In this document: positions 8,400 through 16,148 of the stretch, piece by piece
Layout: the number at the start of each line of letters is the position of its first letter
How positions within the stretch are numbered: the stretch's first letter is position 1
Assembly: GCA_021837305.1 (NCBI GenBank)
Contig: JAKBGV010000007.1
Location: 1 to 39,322, forward strand
From: Actinomycetes bacterium
GTDB taxonomy: Bacteria; Actinomycetota; Acidimicrobiia; Acidimicrobiales; RAAP-2
Reading direction: 5' to 3'
DNA length: 39,322 bases
The notes under the pieces: model-generated
What the model was told of the DNA's origin: nothing
The model's database searches: none
What the model saw: the letters and a program-made list of their open reading frames with translations, nothing else
Translations under genes and position numbers: made by a program

Positions 8400-11300
8400 T
8401 CACGTGGTGGTCTTCGTGACTCCCTCAACGATGATCGCCACAATCTGGTCACCATACCGATCGGCCTTGGCGGGGCCGATACCACCGATAAGGAGTAGTT
8501 CACGTATCGAGCGCGGCCGCACACGGCAGAGCTCGTCGAGCGTCTTGTCGTTGAAGATCACGTACGCCGGTACCTTGTCCGCCCGCGCTTGTTCCATCCG
8601 CCACGACCGGAGCGCGGTGTAGAGGTCGACGTCAACGGTTGAGCCGACGAATCGCGAGTTCGTCGCACTGCTTGGGGCGACCAATGTGCGCGATCGGCCG
8701 TTCACCACCACGGTCCAACCGAAGGGCAACTGCGTGGGGCGCGTCGAGCCGGTGACAACCGTCACCCCGTCGAGGTCGACCGAGAGAATCTCAAATACGT
8801 AACCACCCCACGTGAACCGCTGGCCGGCTTCGGCCGTGATCGGCGCAAAGACGGTGGCGCCATTGCGCGAGCCCCGATCGCTCGCGTCGTGCCTCGGCCC
8901 CTTTGACGCGTCGAACGGGGCTGCGAGCTCATCGAGGAACTGTGACGGCTCACCACTCGCCGCAGTGATCGTGAGCGACGAGGTGCACCGGGTGATCGCC
9001 ACGTGGAAGACACGGCGCTCCTCTTCGAGGTCATCACTCAAGCGGTGTGGAAAGACGGAGGCGCTCGCGTCGTAGACGATGACGTGGGACCACTCGAGGC
9101 CCTTCACCTTGTGGACCGTCGCGAGCACGACACCGTTCTCGTCGGACGGTACCTCGAGCATCCCGCGCAGCCAGCGATCGAACGTCGTCGGGTTCGCGTG
9201 CTGGCGACCGAGAGCGACGAGGCTGCGCAAGCCGTCGGAGTTGAGCGCCTGGTTTCGACCCTGGTGCGCATGGTCGAGCGTCGCCAGTGAGCGCTCAAGA
9301 CCGATGTCGCCACGAATGAACTCGAGAAGTGTCGACGTCGTCGCGCGCTTCGAGAACTCGACGACGAGCTCGAGGTCGCGGACGAACTCGACGATCTTCT
9401 TGGCCGTTCGTTCATCAAGGCGACCCGCGAGTTGCTTCAGGGCATCAATCGATGTCTGCTCCCCCATCCACTCGCGCGCCCGTGGTTGGATGCCCCGCCC
9501 GGGACGGTGCGCGGCGAGCATGACATCAGTGCCGACCAGCCGGTCCGGCTCCATCGCGAGGCGTAGCCACGCGAGCGCGGCCTGCACGCCTGAGGACCTC
9601 AGGAACTCACCGCCGTCACGGACGTTTACCGCAATGCCCGCGTCGAGCAGTGACACCTGGACGGGCACGAGGTTGGCGTTCACCCTGGAGAGCACCGCTA
9701 TCTGGCTTGGCCGTGCGCCCGCGTCCAGTAACTGACGCACGGCGTTCTTCACGTGTTCCACCTGATCGTCAACGACGGCGACGGCATAGGAATCGGGGGT
9801 CCGCACACTCGTCGGCCCGGGTCGGATCTGCTTCGCTACTCGCACGGTGTTGTGCGACAACAGGTTGGCGGCCGCTTCGACGACCGGCGCCGGACAGCGG
9901 TAGTTCACCTCGAGCGCGTGGTGTACGGCGTCAGGTACGTGGTCCTCGAATCGTACGAGCCACTCCGGCGTCGCGCCCGAGAAGCCGTAGATCGTCTGAT
10001 CGTCGTCACCGACGGCGAAGATCGAGAGCGACGGACCCGCGAGAAGGCGAAGCAACAGCATGTGCGCGGGCGTGAGGTCCTGGAACTCGTCGACCAACAA
10101 GATCTCTGCCCGACGCTCGGCGGCGAGGCGGACCTCGGGTTCACGCAGCAGTGTTTCGAGGGCCAAGTAGACCTGTTCGTCGAAGTCCGCTTGTTGGTGG
10201 GCGGCGAGGTGCTGACGGAACTGGGGGAAGAAGTCTGCGAAACCATCAAGATCACCCTGGTACTCGTCTTCGACCGATTGCGGGGAGCGAAGACCGAGGC
10301 GCACCTCGCTCAGCGCGTCGATCCACGCGACCGCTGGATCGGTGTTCGCCCGGCGAGGAAGCTTTACGTAGGTGGCGATGATGTCGCGCACGTCACGCTC
10401 ACTGGCGTGTTGGCGCCGAACGCCCCGACTCAGGAACCCGTTAGTTCCGTTCACGATTGACAGTGCCAGCGCGTTGAGCGTCTGGATCTGCAAGTGAGGA
10501 TGGTCGCCCGTGCGCTCTCGCATCTCCCCTTGGGCTCGCTTGTTAAAGGCGACGAGCAGCAGGGATTCGCTCGGTACGCCGGCGTTGAGCACGTGGCGCG
10601 CACGCTCAGTGAGGACCCTCGTCTTACCTGATCCCGCCGGCGCGATGACCCGAGCTCGCGTCGACGGATCGGTGACCGCCGCGAATTGATCGTGAGCGAG
10701 CACCGCCGTCGGTGCACGGGTGGCAGTCGGCGTGAGTAGTCCCCTGGTGAGTGCCACGCGAGGGATGACCATCGCGCCACCGAACCGCGCGTCGTCGACA
10801 CCCCACAGGTGCACCGGTCCGCCGTCGCACCACGCCAACGTGCCATCGCTCACGATCACGTCGGCGTCGTGGTGCGAGGCGGGTGACGCGCCCGCCACCT
10901 GCGCGAGCGCGATCAACGGCCACGATGGCGATGCCACGTCGCGAGCGTCTACGGCGTTGGAGCGAGCGAGCCGTAGCGTCGCCTCAGCCACGAAATCCAG
11001 GTTCGGAGCAATAGCCCACACCTCACGACGGTCGACTCCTCGACCGGGGACTCTGAGGCCAGGCGCTACCTCGTACACCATGGGCGTGCGCGTGAGATAG
11101 GCGTGGCGCACCGCTCGCAAGGTGTTCGGACTCTTCAACGACTCCTCGTCAAGTGTGATGTGTTCGGCGCCTGCCCACGGCGACGGGACCTCGACGCCGG
11201 GGGTGAGTAGCACTGAGCGCCCGAGCACGGCTGGCCCGGCCAACGTGGACCAACGGTCTCGCGACGTCGTTGGTCGAACGCGGTCGACACCTGGCTGGGT

Positions 11301-11699
11301 TCGCCGCCCGACGTCGCTCACGTCCACCCGCCAACGACGCTCGCGGCCAGCACGTACCGCGCCGCACGTTCGCAGTGGTTTGACACCCCAGCATCTTGCC
11401 CCATCGGTGTCACAGGTGACGAACCGCGACATTCGGTTCCCGTCGGCGGCGACACCGTTCGAGCCGATGTCGAGAACGACGAACGACGAACGACGAACGA
11501 CGAACGACGAACGACGAACGACGAACGACGAACGAGCGTGCTCGACCGAGCCACCGTCGCCGAACAGTGCGCCGAGCACGTCCTGGGCTATCCCACGCTG
11601 CACCAGCACCCATGCACTGGCCAGTAGCGGCGCATCGGTGTGAGATCTCGACCACTCGCTGGCGCGACGGCTCCTAGACTCACGTCGCCATTCCGTCAT
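8400..11699 (-). CDS. UvrD/Rep-type superfamily 1 DNA helicase with HRDC domain
   Basis: About 1099 residues if started at ATG 11699; an in-frame ATG at 11432 is an alternative and the true start is uncertain. SF1A motifs are in order: Q-motif HDQFAAV, Walker A APAGSGKT near residue 352, Walker B with DEFQD near 536, QTIYGFSGA (motif III), NYRCP, VHKVKGLEW (motif V) and VAITRC (motif VI). The last about 75 residues resemble an HRDC domain (VPAYVIFNDKTLDELC, then GGIGPAKADRYGD). It should be a 3'-5' ATP-dependent helicase in repair or replication restart. Unusual: about 340 residues precede the helicase core, where canonical UvrD has about 20, and they include a low-complexity stretch encoded by a 7-bp tandem repeat. 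The N-terminal region matches no domain I recognise; its early part (residues 1-140) is less certain to be translated. Confidence 0.88.
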   Translation of the reverse strand: MTEWRRESRSRRASEWSRSHTDAPLLASAWVLVQRGIAQDVLGALFGDGGSVEHARSSFVVRRSSFVVRRSSFVVLDIGSNGVAADGNRMSRFVTCDTDGARCWGVKPLRTCGAVRAGRERRWRVDVSDVGRRTQPGVDRVRPTTSRDRWSTLAGPAVLGRSVLLTPGVEVPSPWAGAEHITLDEESLKSPNTLRAVRHAYLTRTPMVYEVAPGLRVPGRGVDRREVWAIAPNLDFVAEATLRLARSNAVDARDVASPSWPLIALAQVAGASPASHHDADVIVSDGTLAWCDGGPVHLWGVDDARFGGAMVIPRVALTRGLLTPTATRAPTAVLAHDQFAAVTDPSTRARVIAPAGSGKTRVLTERARHVLNAGVPSESLLLVAFNKRAQGEMRERTGDHPHLQIQTLNALALSIVNGTNGFLSRGVRRQHASERDVRDIIATYVKLPRRANTDPAVAWIDALSEVRLGLRSPQSVEDEYQGDLDGFADFFPQFRQHLAAHQQADFDEQVYLALETLLREPEVRLAAERRAEILLVDEFQDLTPAHMLLLRLLAGPSLSIFAVGDDDQTIYGFSGATPEWLVRFEDHVPDAVHHALEVNYRCPAPVVEAAANLLSHNTVRVAKQIRPGPTSVRTPDSYAVAVVDDQVEHVKNAVRQLLDAGARPSQIAVLSRVNANLVPVQVSLLDAGIAVNVRDGGEFLRSSGVQAALAWLRLAMEPDRLVGTDVMLAAHRPGRGIQPRAREWMGEQTSIDALKQLAGRLDERTAKKIVEFVRDLELVVEFSKRATTSTLLEFIRGDIGLERSLATLDHAHQGRNQALNSDGLRSLVALGRQHANPTTFDRWLRGMLEVPSDENGVVLATVHKVKGLEWSHVIVYDASASVFPHRLSDDLEEERRVFHVAITRCTSSLTITAASGEPSQFLDELAAPFDASKGPRHDASDRGSRNGATVFAPITAEAGQRFTWGGYVFEILSVDLDGVTVVTGSTRPTQLPFGWTVVVNGRSRTLVAPSSATNSRFVGSTVDVDLYTALRSWRMEQARADKVPAYVIFNDKTLDELCRVRPRSIRELLLIGGIGPAKADRYGDQIVAIIVEGVTKTTT
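11474..11536. repeat. 7-bp tandem repeat, eight perfect copies plus one degenerate
   Basis: GAACGAC is repeated eight times without interruption (11474-11529), then a ninth copy differs in its last base. On the minus strand it encodes an RSSFVVR heptapeptide repeat near residues 54-75 of the long helicase reading. All six frames stay open through the unit, but 7 is not a multiple of 3, so gain or loss of one copy shifts the frame; both alternative minus-strand frames stop soon after (at 11410 and 11318). Confidence 0.95.
11675..11680 (+). promoter_or_regulatory. Candidate -10 box for the acetyltransferase gene
   Basis: TAGACT fits TANNNT and would start transcription about 11687, giving a leader of about 30 nt that contains the GAGGAG ribosome binding site at 11709-11714. 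No -35 match. This would place the promoter inside the 5' end of the divergent helicase reading if that starts at 11699. Confidence 0.3.
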
Positions 11700-11718
11700 C
11701 ACGTCACAGAGGAGAAAC

Positions 11719-12261
11719 GTGGACAGGAGCCAGTGGATAGCGACCAAGACCCCCGAGTCGCGTGCTCTCTTCGAACGTGTCAAAGTCGCGACTCGGCTCT
11801 CGTCGATGTTGGACGCCTGCTCATTGGACGACCCCGAAGCAATCACGAGGATCGTCGAGGAACTCATCGGCAAAGCCGTTGGCGACGGCTTCACACTGAT
11901 CCCGCCCTTCTACTCGGACTACGGCCTCAACATCAGCATCGGTCGAGGCGTGTTCATCGGCTCACAGTGCGCGTTCACCGGTCACGCCGCCATCGATATC
12001 GGCGATGACGTGATGCTCGCCCACAAGGTCAACCTGGTCACCGCGGGACACCCCGTCGAGCCAGACCGGCGGCGCGATTACATCACCGCTGCGCCCATCG
12101 CCATCAGTTCGAATGTCTGGATCGGAGCTGCCGCCACGATCTTGCCCGGCGTCACTATCGGGACCGGTGCCGTCGTCGCGGCGGGAGCAGTCGTGACTAC
12201 TGATGTGCCGTCGGCAACCCTGGTGGCCGGCGTCCCCGCGAGGATTCTGCGACAAGTGTGA
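11719..12261 (+). CDS. Hexapeptide-repeat O-acetyltransferase (maltose/NodL type)
   Basis: 180 residues. The C-terminal two thirds is a left-handed beta-helix of hexapeptide turns (IGRGVFIGSQCAF, IGDDVMLAHKVNLVTAGH, ISSNVWIGAAATILPGVTIG), ending VPSATLVAGVPARILR as in maltose and galactoside acetyltransferases. The catalytic His is in LVTAGHPVEP. The N-terminal helical cap (residues 1-60) also fits the family, which uses acetyl-CoA to acetylate sugar hydroxyls in the cytoplasm. The GTG start at 11719 follows GAGGAG by 4 nt. Exact sugar acceptor unknown. The gene is monocistronic as far as can be seen, with over 300 bp before the next gene. Confidence 0.9.
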   Translation: MDRSQWIATKTPESRALFERVKVATRLSSMLDACSLDDPEAITRIVEELIGKAVGDGFTLIPPFYSDYGLNISIGRGVFIGSQCAFTGHAAIDIGDDVMLAHKVNLVTAGHPVEPDRRRDYITAAPIAISSNVWIGAAATILPGVTIGTGAVVAAGAVVTTDVPSATLVAGVPARILRQV

Positions 12262-12588
12262 CGAGGGTGCCGTCGCCATTGATACCGAGGTCAACGCCGA
12301 CGACCCCGTCCAGGACGGCGCGAGATGATGCCGCATCGCGCTCGTGACCGCCGCGGCGCAAAGTTCGCGACCTCATGACCAGCCGGATCGGCACGGTACC
12401 GATTCGTCTCGCGACGTCGACCCAACATTCACGGTCCCCGCACACGCATCAATCGAACTCGAGGTGTTGACGGCGCAGGCAATTTGCGCAGATCAAAGCC
12501 GGTATCGACCACGGGCGGCTTCATTTCGTTCTTCGCCACGTAGGTTGGCTACAGCGGGCACCACGCGATGTCCGAAGGGAGAAACGAT
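12262..12588. other. Intergenic stretch of 327 bp
   Basis: No convincing gene. A minus-strand frame (12445-12197) carries a protein-like piece reading VGVDLGINGDGTLVTLV near its end and overlaps the acetyltransferase 3' end, so it may be a remnant, but it has no start signal and no domain I can confirm. A short inverted repeat GCGCA-N7-TGCGC lies about 12473-12489. The 3' end holds the ribosome binding site of the next gene. Confidence 0.4.
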
Positions 12589-13065
12589 ATGGAAATCATT
12601 CGGAACCCCGACGGGAGCCTGGTCGTACCAATTCCAGAGACGCGGCACCACGACGGCGACGATGTCCCCGAGCAGACTTCCAGCGATGGGGCCGCCGACG
12701 CCGGTGCACCGACGACTCGAGTCCTGCACCCCGGTGAGGGTGGTTACAACGAGGCCCTCACCGAGTGGGACCTGCAGCAGAATCCCGACCGCGAGCCCGC
12801 CGTCTCCACGGCGAGCGGTCGCGAGGAGGCGATGCGGGTGGTCCACGCGGTGGGTGAGTCCTCCGATCACGACGTCGTTGGCGCACTCACGCACGTGACC
12901 GACGCCGAGGCGACCGGCGAGGCGCTGCGCTACGTGCTCGTGGGCGGGACGCACTCCGTCGAGGCGTTCGCCAGCGAGGTGGCCGAAGCCGAGGGGGGCG
13001 AGCCACTCCCGGCCCACAAGATGACCAAAATCATCGGCGAGGTGCTCGCTGAACTCGATAAGTGA
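12589..13065 (+). CDS. Hypothetical acidic protein
   Basis: 158 residues from ATG 12589, chosen because GAAGGGAG lies 6-8 nt upstream; an in-frame ATG seven codons earlier lacks such a site. It opens MEIIRNPDGSLVVPIPE, continues with a disordered, Asp/Gly/Thr-rich stretch (about residues 18-50), and ends with an Ala/Glu-rich, probably helical half. There are no cysteines, signal peptide or membrane segment, so it is probably a soluble cytoplasmic protein. G/C-rich third positions and the good ribosome site make it likely to be real. I do not recognise the family. No functional link to the flanking acetyltransferases is evident. Confidence 0.7.
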   Translation: MEIIRNPDGSLVVPIPETRHHDGDDVPEQTSSDGAADAGAPTTRVLHPGEGGYNEALTEWDLQQNPDREPAVSTASGREEAMRVVHAVGESSDHDVVGALTHVTDAEATGEALRYVLVGGTHSVEAFASEVAEAEGGEPLPAHKMTKIIGEVLAELDK

Positions 13066-13194
13066 CGTTCGAGCGACACCAGTGACGGAAACGGACGCGG
13101 GGCCAATCGTCGGGGCATGGTCGTGCACCCGATGGTGTCAATCGATCTGACGGCGTCAGCCGTCACTGCCTCGGCACGTCACCTGCGTTGCGTC

Positions 13195-13764
13195 TCACGT
13201 CATACGAGGGTCCGACAGCGATTCCCAGTCGCGCCTGATCAAGCCGAACACCCACGAGTCCGAGACCTCGCCGTCCACCACGCAGTCTTCGCGCAGTGTT
13301 CCTTCGTGCAGGAAGCCGAGCTTCTCGAGCACTCGCGCTGAGGCCACGTTGCGCGTATCGGTCTCCGCCTGGACCCGGTTGAGCGCCAACGTGCAGAATC
13401 CCCACTGCAGCAGCGCCCGCCCCGCCTCGGTCGCGTAACCGCGGCCCCACGTCGCGTCATCAAAGCAGTAGCCCATCGACGCGCTGCGGTACTCGGCGTT
13501 CCATCGAACCAGGGCGCACCAGCCGATGAACGACCCGTCTGCGCGGCGCTCGACGGCCAGTCGCGTCCCGGTACCCGACTCGGCGATCTGGCGACACGTC
13601 GCGATGAACTGCGCCGCGCGCGTCGTCTCACGCCAGGGTGGCGCGTCCCAGTAGCGCATGACGCGAGCGTTGCTGTGCAGCGAGAACAGCGCGCTCGCGT
13701 CGCTGTCCTCGAAGGGACGAAGTCGCAAACGGTCGGTTTCCAACGTGGGGGCTGGGAGAGTCAC
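13195..13764 (-). CDS. GNAT N-acetyltransferase, RimJ/RimL-like
   Basis: 189 residues. The opening LETDRLRLRPFEDSDASALF is the classic start of RimJ/RimL-type (Acetyltransf_3) proteins. The central EYRSASMGYCFDDATWGRGYATEAGRALLQWGF holds the acetyl-CoA-binding motif A (here W-G-R-G-Y-A-T), and the later NVASARVLEKLGFLHEGTLRED is the conserved motif B with the N-x-x-S and the LGF-x-x-EG turn. Such enzymes acetylate alpha- or side-chain amines of proteins, antibiotics or small molecules; target unknown. The GTG start at 13764 has no ribosome binding site but lies 7 nt downstream of a TACGGT box, suggesting a leaderless transcript. The gene is convergent with the acidic hypothetical protein. Confidence 0.93.
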   Translation of the reverse strand: MTLPAPTLETDRLRLRPFEDSDASALFSLHSNARVMRYWDAPPWRETTRAAQFIATCRQIAESGTGTRLAVERRADGSFIGWCALVRWNAEYRSASMGYCFDDATWGRGYATEAGRALLQWGFCTLALNRVQAETDTRNVASARVLEKLGFLHEGTLREDCVVDGEVSDSWVFGLIRRDWESLSDPRMT

Positions 13765-13771
13765 GCGACTG

Positions 13772-13777
13772 ACCGTA
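13772..13777 (-). promoter_or_regulatory. Candidate -10 box, leaderless GNAT gene
   Basis: On the minus strand TACGGT ends 7 nt before the GTG at 13764. The spacing matches other leaderless candidates in this window. Confidence 0.4.
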
Positions 13778-13926
13778 CCGCGAGTGAGGCTCGCAATGCT
13801 CAGCGCTCAGTGGGTACGCCACGAACGCCGCACACGTCACGTACGGTGCTGTCGCCGACCATCGCTCTGGTACCGTTCACGATGACTAGGAGATAACCGA
13901 CACCGCCTCGTCGCCCAAGGTGCACC

Positions 13927-14652
13927 ATGAACCTCACCGAATTCGACGCCCTCAGTTTCGACTGTTACGGAACACTCATCGACTGGGAGACGGGCATGGC
14001 GGCCGTCCTGCGTCGCTGGGCCGCTAATCACGGTGTCACCATGACCGACGAGGAGTTACTCAACGCGTACGCCGATCACGAGGCGACTGCCGAAGCCCTC
14101 CACCCTACGGACCTCTACCCGGACATCCTCGCTCGCGCCATGCGAAATCTGGGCCACCAACTCGCCGTACCGGTGAGTGACTCCGACGCGAGGACGCTCG
14201 CGGACTCGATACCCGACTGGCCGGCCTTCGACGACTCGGCGGAGGCGCTCGACCGACTCGCGTCTCACTACCGTCTCATCATCCTCTCCAACGTCGACCG
14301 CGCGTCTTTCGCGAAGTCGAACGATCGGTTGGGAGTCACCTTCACCAGCGTCATCACCGCACAAGACGTCGGATCCTACAAACCGTCACCACGTAATTTC
14401 GAGGTGCTCGACCAGGAGCGCAGACGACTGGGAATCGAAGCTGGTCGGTTACTGCACGTCGCGCAGAGTCTCTTCCATGACCACGTGCCCGCCCAGGCGG
14501 TGGGACTCCCCACAGTGTGGATTAACCGACGTCACGCCACGCCGGGTTGGGGCGCGACACCGGCGCCGTCGTCAGCTGTCACCCCGAACTGGACCTTCAC
14601 GTCGATGGCGGCATTCGCGGACGCCTGCGACATCGCCGCCACGTCACGATAG
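13927..14652 (+). CDS. Type II haloacid dehalogenase-like hydrolase
   Basis: 241 residues. HAD motif I is LSFDCYGTLIDWE, with Asp at about residue 12 as nucleophile; the FDCYGTLIDWE form is typical of (S)-2-haloacid dehalogenases rather than phosphatases, which have DxD. Motif II is ILSNVD, motif III the Lys of SYKPSPRNF, and motif IV AQSLFHDHVPAQAVGL. Family members hydrolyse 2-haloalkanoic acids, but many homologues act on other small acids or phosphates. The length is normal. ATG 13927 is preceded by AAGGTG, a modest ribosome site. It appears to be a single-gene unit; the 3' side is a 500-bp stretch without a clear gene. Confidence 0.88.
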   Translation: MNLTEFDALSFDCYGTLIDWETGMAAVLRRWAANHGVTMTDEELLNAYADHEATAEALHPTDLYPDILARAMRNLGHQLAVPVSDSDARTLADSIPDWPAFDDSAEALDRLASHYRLIILSNVDRASFAKSNDRLGVTFTSVITAQDVGSYKPSPRNFEVLDQERRRLGIEAGRLLHVAQSLFHDHVPAQAVGLPTVWINRRHATPGWGATPAPSSAVTPNWTFTSMAAFADACDIAATSR

Positions 14653-15161
14653 ACACGTCCGCCTGGCAAACAATGAAGCTGTTGGGTGGTAGGTCGACGC
14701 GGGCCTGACTTCTCGACAAGCTGACACACCACGGTGTTGTCTTGACTGAGATGCGTCGTCTCGCGCCGGCCGACCACCTCTCATCTGGGGCGACCTCGCC
14801 GGAGAGATGTGCCCTCCTGAGGCCCAGCAACAACTGCGTCTCTTCATCGTGCGCCAACGGAGGGTCCCGCGAACGACCATACGAGCCAAGGATCCCGACG
14901 TTCACTCGATGGACCACTCCTTGGTGATGACGACGAGCGCGAGTCCAAGCCGATCACCGAACCACGATCGACCAGGGGCGAGACCCAGAACGTAGAACGC
15001 TACAACGAACCGGTCAACCGGCGCTTCCGGCTGCCACGAGGCGTGACGAGTTCCGGACCAGGACCACGGGAACCGTGCACCGGCCCTTGATTTCCGCCCC
15101 GGCTGAAGTCGCAATTTGACCAGGCATCACCCATCGTCTGTTACGTCCGTAGGATGCGGAT
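14653..15161. other. Intergenic stretch, possible decayed gene
   Basis: About 500 bp with no intact gene I can support. On the minus strand several short frames contain protein-like pieces (for example VDRFVVAFYVLGLAPGRSW at about 15000-14950, and VPVVLVRNSSRLVAAG in another frame just upstream of it). This is the pattern expected of a frameshifted remnant, but I cannot name the parent family. The right end holds the -10 box of the lipoprotein gene. Confidence 0.3.
15150..15155 (+). promoter_or_regulatory. Candidate -10 box, leaderless lipoprotein gene
   Basis: TAGGAT ends 6 nt before the ATG at 15162, which has no Shine-Dalgarno. This fits a leaderless promoter. Confidence 0.45.
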
Positions 15162-16148
15162 ATGAAGACCCTCGGGCTCGTTCGCATCGCGGTCGTGGCG
15201 ATCGCGTCCCTGACGCTCAGTTCGTGTGGCACCCCGACGCCGTCAGGCGGTGTCGTCCCCTGGTCGGCGCTGACGGCCTCTCCGACGACCACCACGACGA
15301 CGACCACGACCACGTTGGTGCGCGCGACGCCGTGTCGCTCTGGTCACTTGAGGACGCGCCTGGGCCGCGGCGGCGCGGGACTCGGTAACGAGCTCACAGT
15401 CGTCGTCTTCACCAACACCGGACCGTTGTGCCAGTTGAGCGGTTACCCCGACCTCGAGGGCCAGACGGGAACACACCAGTGGCGACCACTTCAAGTTCGA
15501 AAGGACGGCACCTACTTCGGAAGTCTGAACGGGACCGACCTCGCCACGGGACGTAGCGGCCTCCTGCTCCTCGGGACGTCTGAAGGCTGTAACGCGCTCA
15601 ACTCACCGTCACAGTCACAAAATCTCGATAACGAGCGCGCCGCAACGTACAACACGATTCGCGTGCTGCTCCCCCTCGGCGGCGGTGGCGCAGGCGTCAG
15701 TGGCGTCCACCTCGACGTCGCCTGCGGTCTCGACGAGAGCCAACTCGGTGTGCGACCCCCAACGCCAGGCGTCGTCGAACCGCCTCCGGGCAGTGTCGCA
15801 TCACTGACGGCGACGGCGACGTTGCCAGCTGCGTTGCGCGCCGGGACGACCCTCTCCTACGTGGTCACACTGCACAATCCGACCGCGACCGAGGTCACGT
15901 TCACGCCGTGTCCGAACTTCACCGAAGCGATCTTCGTCGCGCCCAACGTGAAGGGCGCAAAGCCCGAGGTACGCACCTTCGAACTCAACTGCGCCCAGGC
16001 GGCACCCGTGACGCCCCACGGATCGGAACGCTTCGCGATGGAGCTAGTGATTCCACCATCCACGCGGGCTTCACTCGCAAAGTTCGCCTGGTCGTTGGAC
16101 ACGGGCAGTGGACCGTCCATCGGACGGGCTGTCGAGGTGCAACCATGA
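15162..16148 (+). CDS. DUF4232-like lipoprotein
   Basis: 328 residues. A lipoprotein signal peptide ends in LTLSSC, so Cys22 should be lipidated and the protein held on the outer face of the membrane. A linker with ten consecutive threonines follows (about residues 43-52). Residues about 57-185 match the DUF4232 pattern: PCRSGHLRTRLGRGGAGLGN, then VVFTNTGPLCQLSGYPDLE. A second beta-rich domain (about 205-328) contains VVTLHNPTATEVTFTPCP, an N-P-T/Cys pattern also seen in DUF4232-like or immunoglobulin-like sandwiches. DUF4232 proteins are abundant exported proteins of actinobacteria without assigned function. The stop overlaps the next gene's start as ATGA, so the two are translated together. 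The start is probably leaderless. Confidence 0.85.
   Translation: MKTLGLVRIAVVAIASLTLSSCGTPTPSGGVVPWSALTASPTTTTTTTTTTLVRATPCRSGHLRTRLGRGGAGLGNELTVVVFTNTGPLCQLSGYPDLEGQTGTHQWRPLQVRKDGTYFGSLNGTDLATGRSGLLLLGTSEGCNALNSPSQSQNLDNERAATYNTIRVLLPLGGGGAGVSGVHLDVACGLDESQLGVRPPTPGVVEPPPGSVASLTATATLPAALRAGTTLSYVVTLHNPTATEVTFTPCPNFTEAIFVAPNVKGAKPEVRTFELNCAQAAPVTPHGSERFAMELVIPPSTRASLAKFAWSLDTGSGPSIGRAVEVQP

Noticed and set aside
11474..11536. CRISPR-like array
   Set aside because: Units are 7 bp with no spacers and lie in a coding frame; this is a simple tandem repeat.
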